A stretch of 64,000 nucleotides of DNA from Roseovarius lutimaris (GTDB taxonomy: Bacteria; Pseudomonadota; Alphaproteobacteria; Rhodobacterales; Rhodobacteraceae): the NCBI RefSeq assembly GCF_900115165.1, contig NZ_FOVP01000008.1:1-64000 (forward strand), given 5' to 3'. This document shows, one piece after another, positions 63,249 through 64,000 of the stretch. Under the pieces are notes generated by a model. The model had not been told where the DNA came from. It ran no database searches and saw only the letters and a list, made by a program, of their open reading frames with translations. A program made the translations under genes and the position numbers. The stretch's first letter is position 1. Every line of letters starts with the position of its first letter.

Positions 63249-64000
63249 CTATTCAGCCAATAGAATGGCCGAGACAGGCGCAAGCGCGACACTGGTGGCA
63301 CGGTCCTGCAACCCCCAGAGCAACAGCGCGCTGATCGTGTCGGCGCGCAGACGGCCAAGCATGATCACGCCCGTCTCCTCTTGGCCGGCCTTGAACGCGG
63401 CCTGATCGAGAAAGCGGCGGATCACGCTGGCATCTTGCCCCTTGGCATCAAAATCGCGAAACACGCTGGCCGAGGGCACGCCTTCGCGCGCCATAAGTTT
63501 CTGCGCGGTGTTCAACCCCTTGGGATGCATCACAAGCCCATGTCCGGTCTCTAGCAGGATCGGCGCAAGCTGTTCGGTGGCGGCGCGATCCGATTGCAGG
63601 CCGGTGCCGGTGCCCTCCATGATGGCAACCGCTTGCGGCACGGCCTCAAGATAGGCCTGCATGGCCACTTCGGTATCGGTCGCACTTGCCCCTGCGGGCA
63701 GATCGGCAAGTGCCAGAACCTCAAAACCAGCCGCCTTGTATCGCGCCGCTGCATCCGTCGCGCCGGGCCAATTGGCATCAACCGCGAAACTCAACGGATA
63801 GGGAAAGCTTTGCAACGCCTCAAGGCCGATCGGGCTTGTGCCATCGTCCACGAGGACAATCGCCATAAGCGGCTTGGCCTCGGGGTTTTCGAAGGCGACC
63901 GCATTGGCCACAAGCGCGCCGGGGGCGGCTTGCGGCGCCTCGTCCTCTGCGGTGGCGGGATCTTCGGCCTCTGCGGGCGCGTCAGCCTCTGGCGCATCCA
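63249..64000 (-). CDS. Divergent polysaccharide deacetylase family protein, N-terminus missing
   Basis: The C-terminal ~250 residues of a protein continuing past the window. ANAVAFENPEAKPLMAIVLV, SPIGLEALQSFPYPLSFAVD, VLALADLPAGASATD and ETGHGLVMHPKGLN match the divergent polysaccharide deacetylase (DUF610) family, whose metal-binding residues are partly lost. The upstream frame is open to base 64000 with a Pro/Glu/Ala-rich linker (ADAPAEAEDPATAEDEAPQ). Members are often secreted and linked to envelope biogenesis. The start lies outside the window, so the true length is unknown. Confidence 0.82.
   Translation of the reverse strand, partial: DAPEADAPAEAEDPATAEDEAPQAAPGALVANAVAFENPEAKPLMAIVLVDDGTSPIGLEALQSFPYPLSFAVDANWPGATDAAARYKAAGFEVLALADLPAGASATDTEVAMQAYLEAVPQAVAIMEGTGTGLQSDRAATEQLAPILLETGHGLVMHPKGLNTAQKLMAREGVPSASVFRDFDAKGQDASVIRRFLDQAAFKAGQEETGVIMLGRLRADTISALLLWGLQDRATSVALAPVSAILLAE

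Noticed and set aside
1-64000. CRISPR array
   Set aside because: No regularly spaced direct repeats were seen; the repeats found are palindromic pairs or protein-coding tandem repeats.

Overview
The window is a chromosomal segment of an alphaproteobacterium, most likely a marine or soil Rhodobacterales (Roseobacter-type) bacterium. The grounds are high GC with Rhodobacteraceae-type gene blocks (trgA-trgB-cysK, fumC-DUF4169-RHH, purM-purN-rnd, F1-ATPase zeta inhibitor), a circularly permuted two-piece ssrA gene with the tag ANDNRAPVALAA, an alphaproteobacterial LexA box (GTTC-N7-GTTC), a split cobalamin-dependent methionine synthase and a B12-dependent class II ribonucleotide reductase. Identifications rest on reading the translations and DNA by eye; no database search was possible.

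Layout. Positions 1-8866 are the end of an integrated genomic island. Its right edge is the 3' end of tRNA-Ser(GGA) (8866-8955), next to a P4-type integrase (7506-8714). Inside are a second tyrosine recombinase with two small HTH proteins (4730-6491), an unknown 269-aa protein, and a type I restriction-modification locus. HsdM and HsdS of that locus look intact, but hsdR carries an in-frame stop and is cut off by an IS256-family element at the window edge. Positions 9106-20058 are core genome: an AI-2E-family permease, a tightly packed minus-strand operon (cfa, trgA, trgB, cysK, a DUF3772/MscS channel, alaX), a photolyase and a class V aminotransferase. Positions 20154-30239 hold a BCCT transporter, fumC with two small genes, sspB, chrA, ssrA, a P450 with a membrane alpha/beta hydrolase, ccdA and a TusA-like protein.

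Positions 30380-39956 hold RNase E, a DctB/DctD-like two-component system whose regulator lacks a recognisable GAFTGA loop, the purC-purS-(alcohol dehydrogenase)-purQ cluster and the ATPase zeta inhibitor. Positions 40142-43943 hold homocysteine methyltransferase, a radical SAM gene behind a LexA box, a corrinoid protein and DUF1638. Positions 44044-48187 hold sufE, a lipoprotein, rnd, purN, purM and a CAU tRNA. Positions 48396-52764 hold nrdJ with candidate NrdR boxes and tRNA-Pro. Positions 52828-64000 hold DUF192, a double cold-shock protein, pdxH, then fabI-lysE-gpt-aminotransferase-ppiD-trpE, a rhodanese behind an ATTC-N8-GAAT palindrome, an RluE-type pseudouridine synthase, a small secreted protein and a partial divergent polysaccharide deacetylase.

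Themes: cobalamin chemistry (Bmt, corrinoid protein, NrdJ), sulfur chemistry (CysK, CcdA, TusA, SufE, rhodanese), purine synthesis in two clusters, and trans-translation with its proteolytic adaptor (ssrA, SspB). The most interesting points are the decayed restriction subunit beside an intact methylase, the DctD with a degenerate AAA+ domain, the dehydrogenase inside the purine operon, the putative SqrR-type operator and LexA box, and a palindromic intergenic repeat present in two copies.
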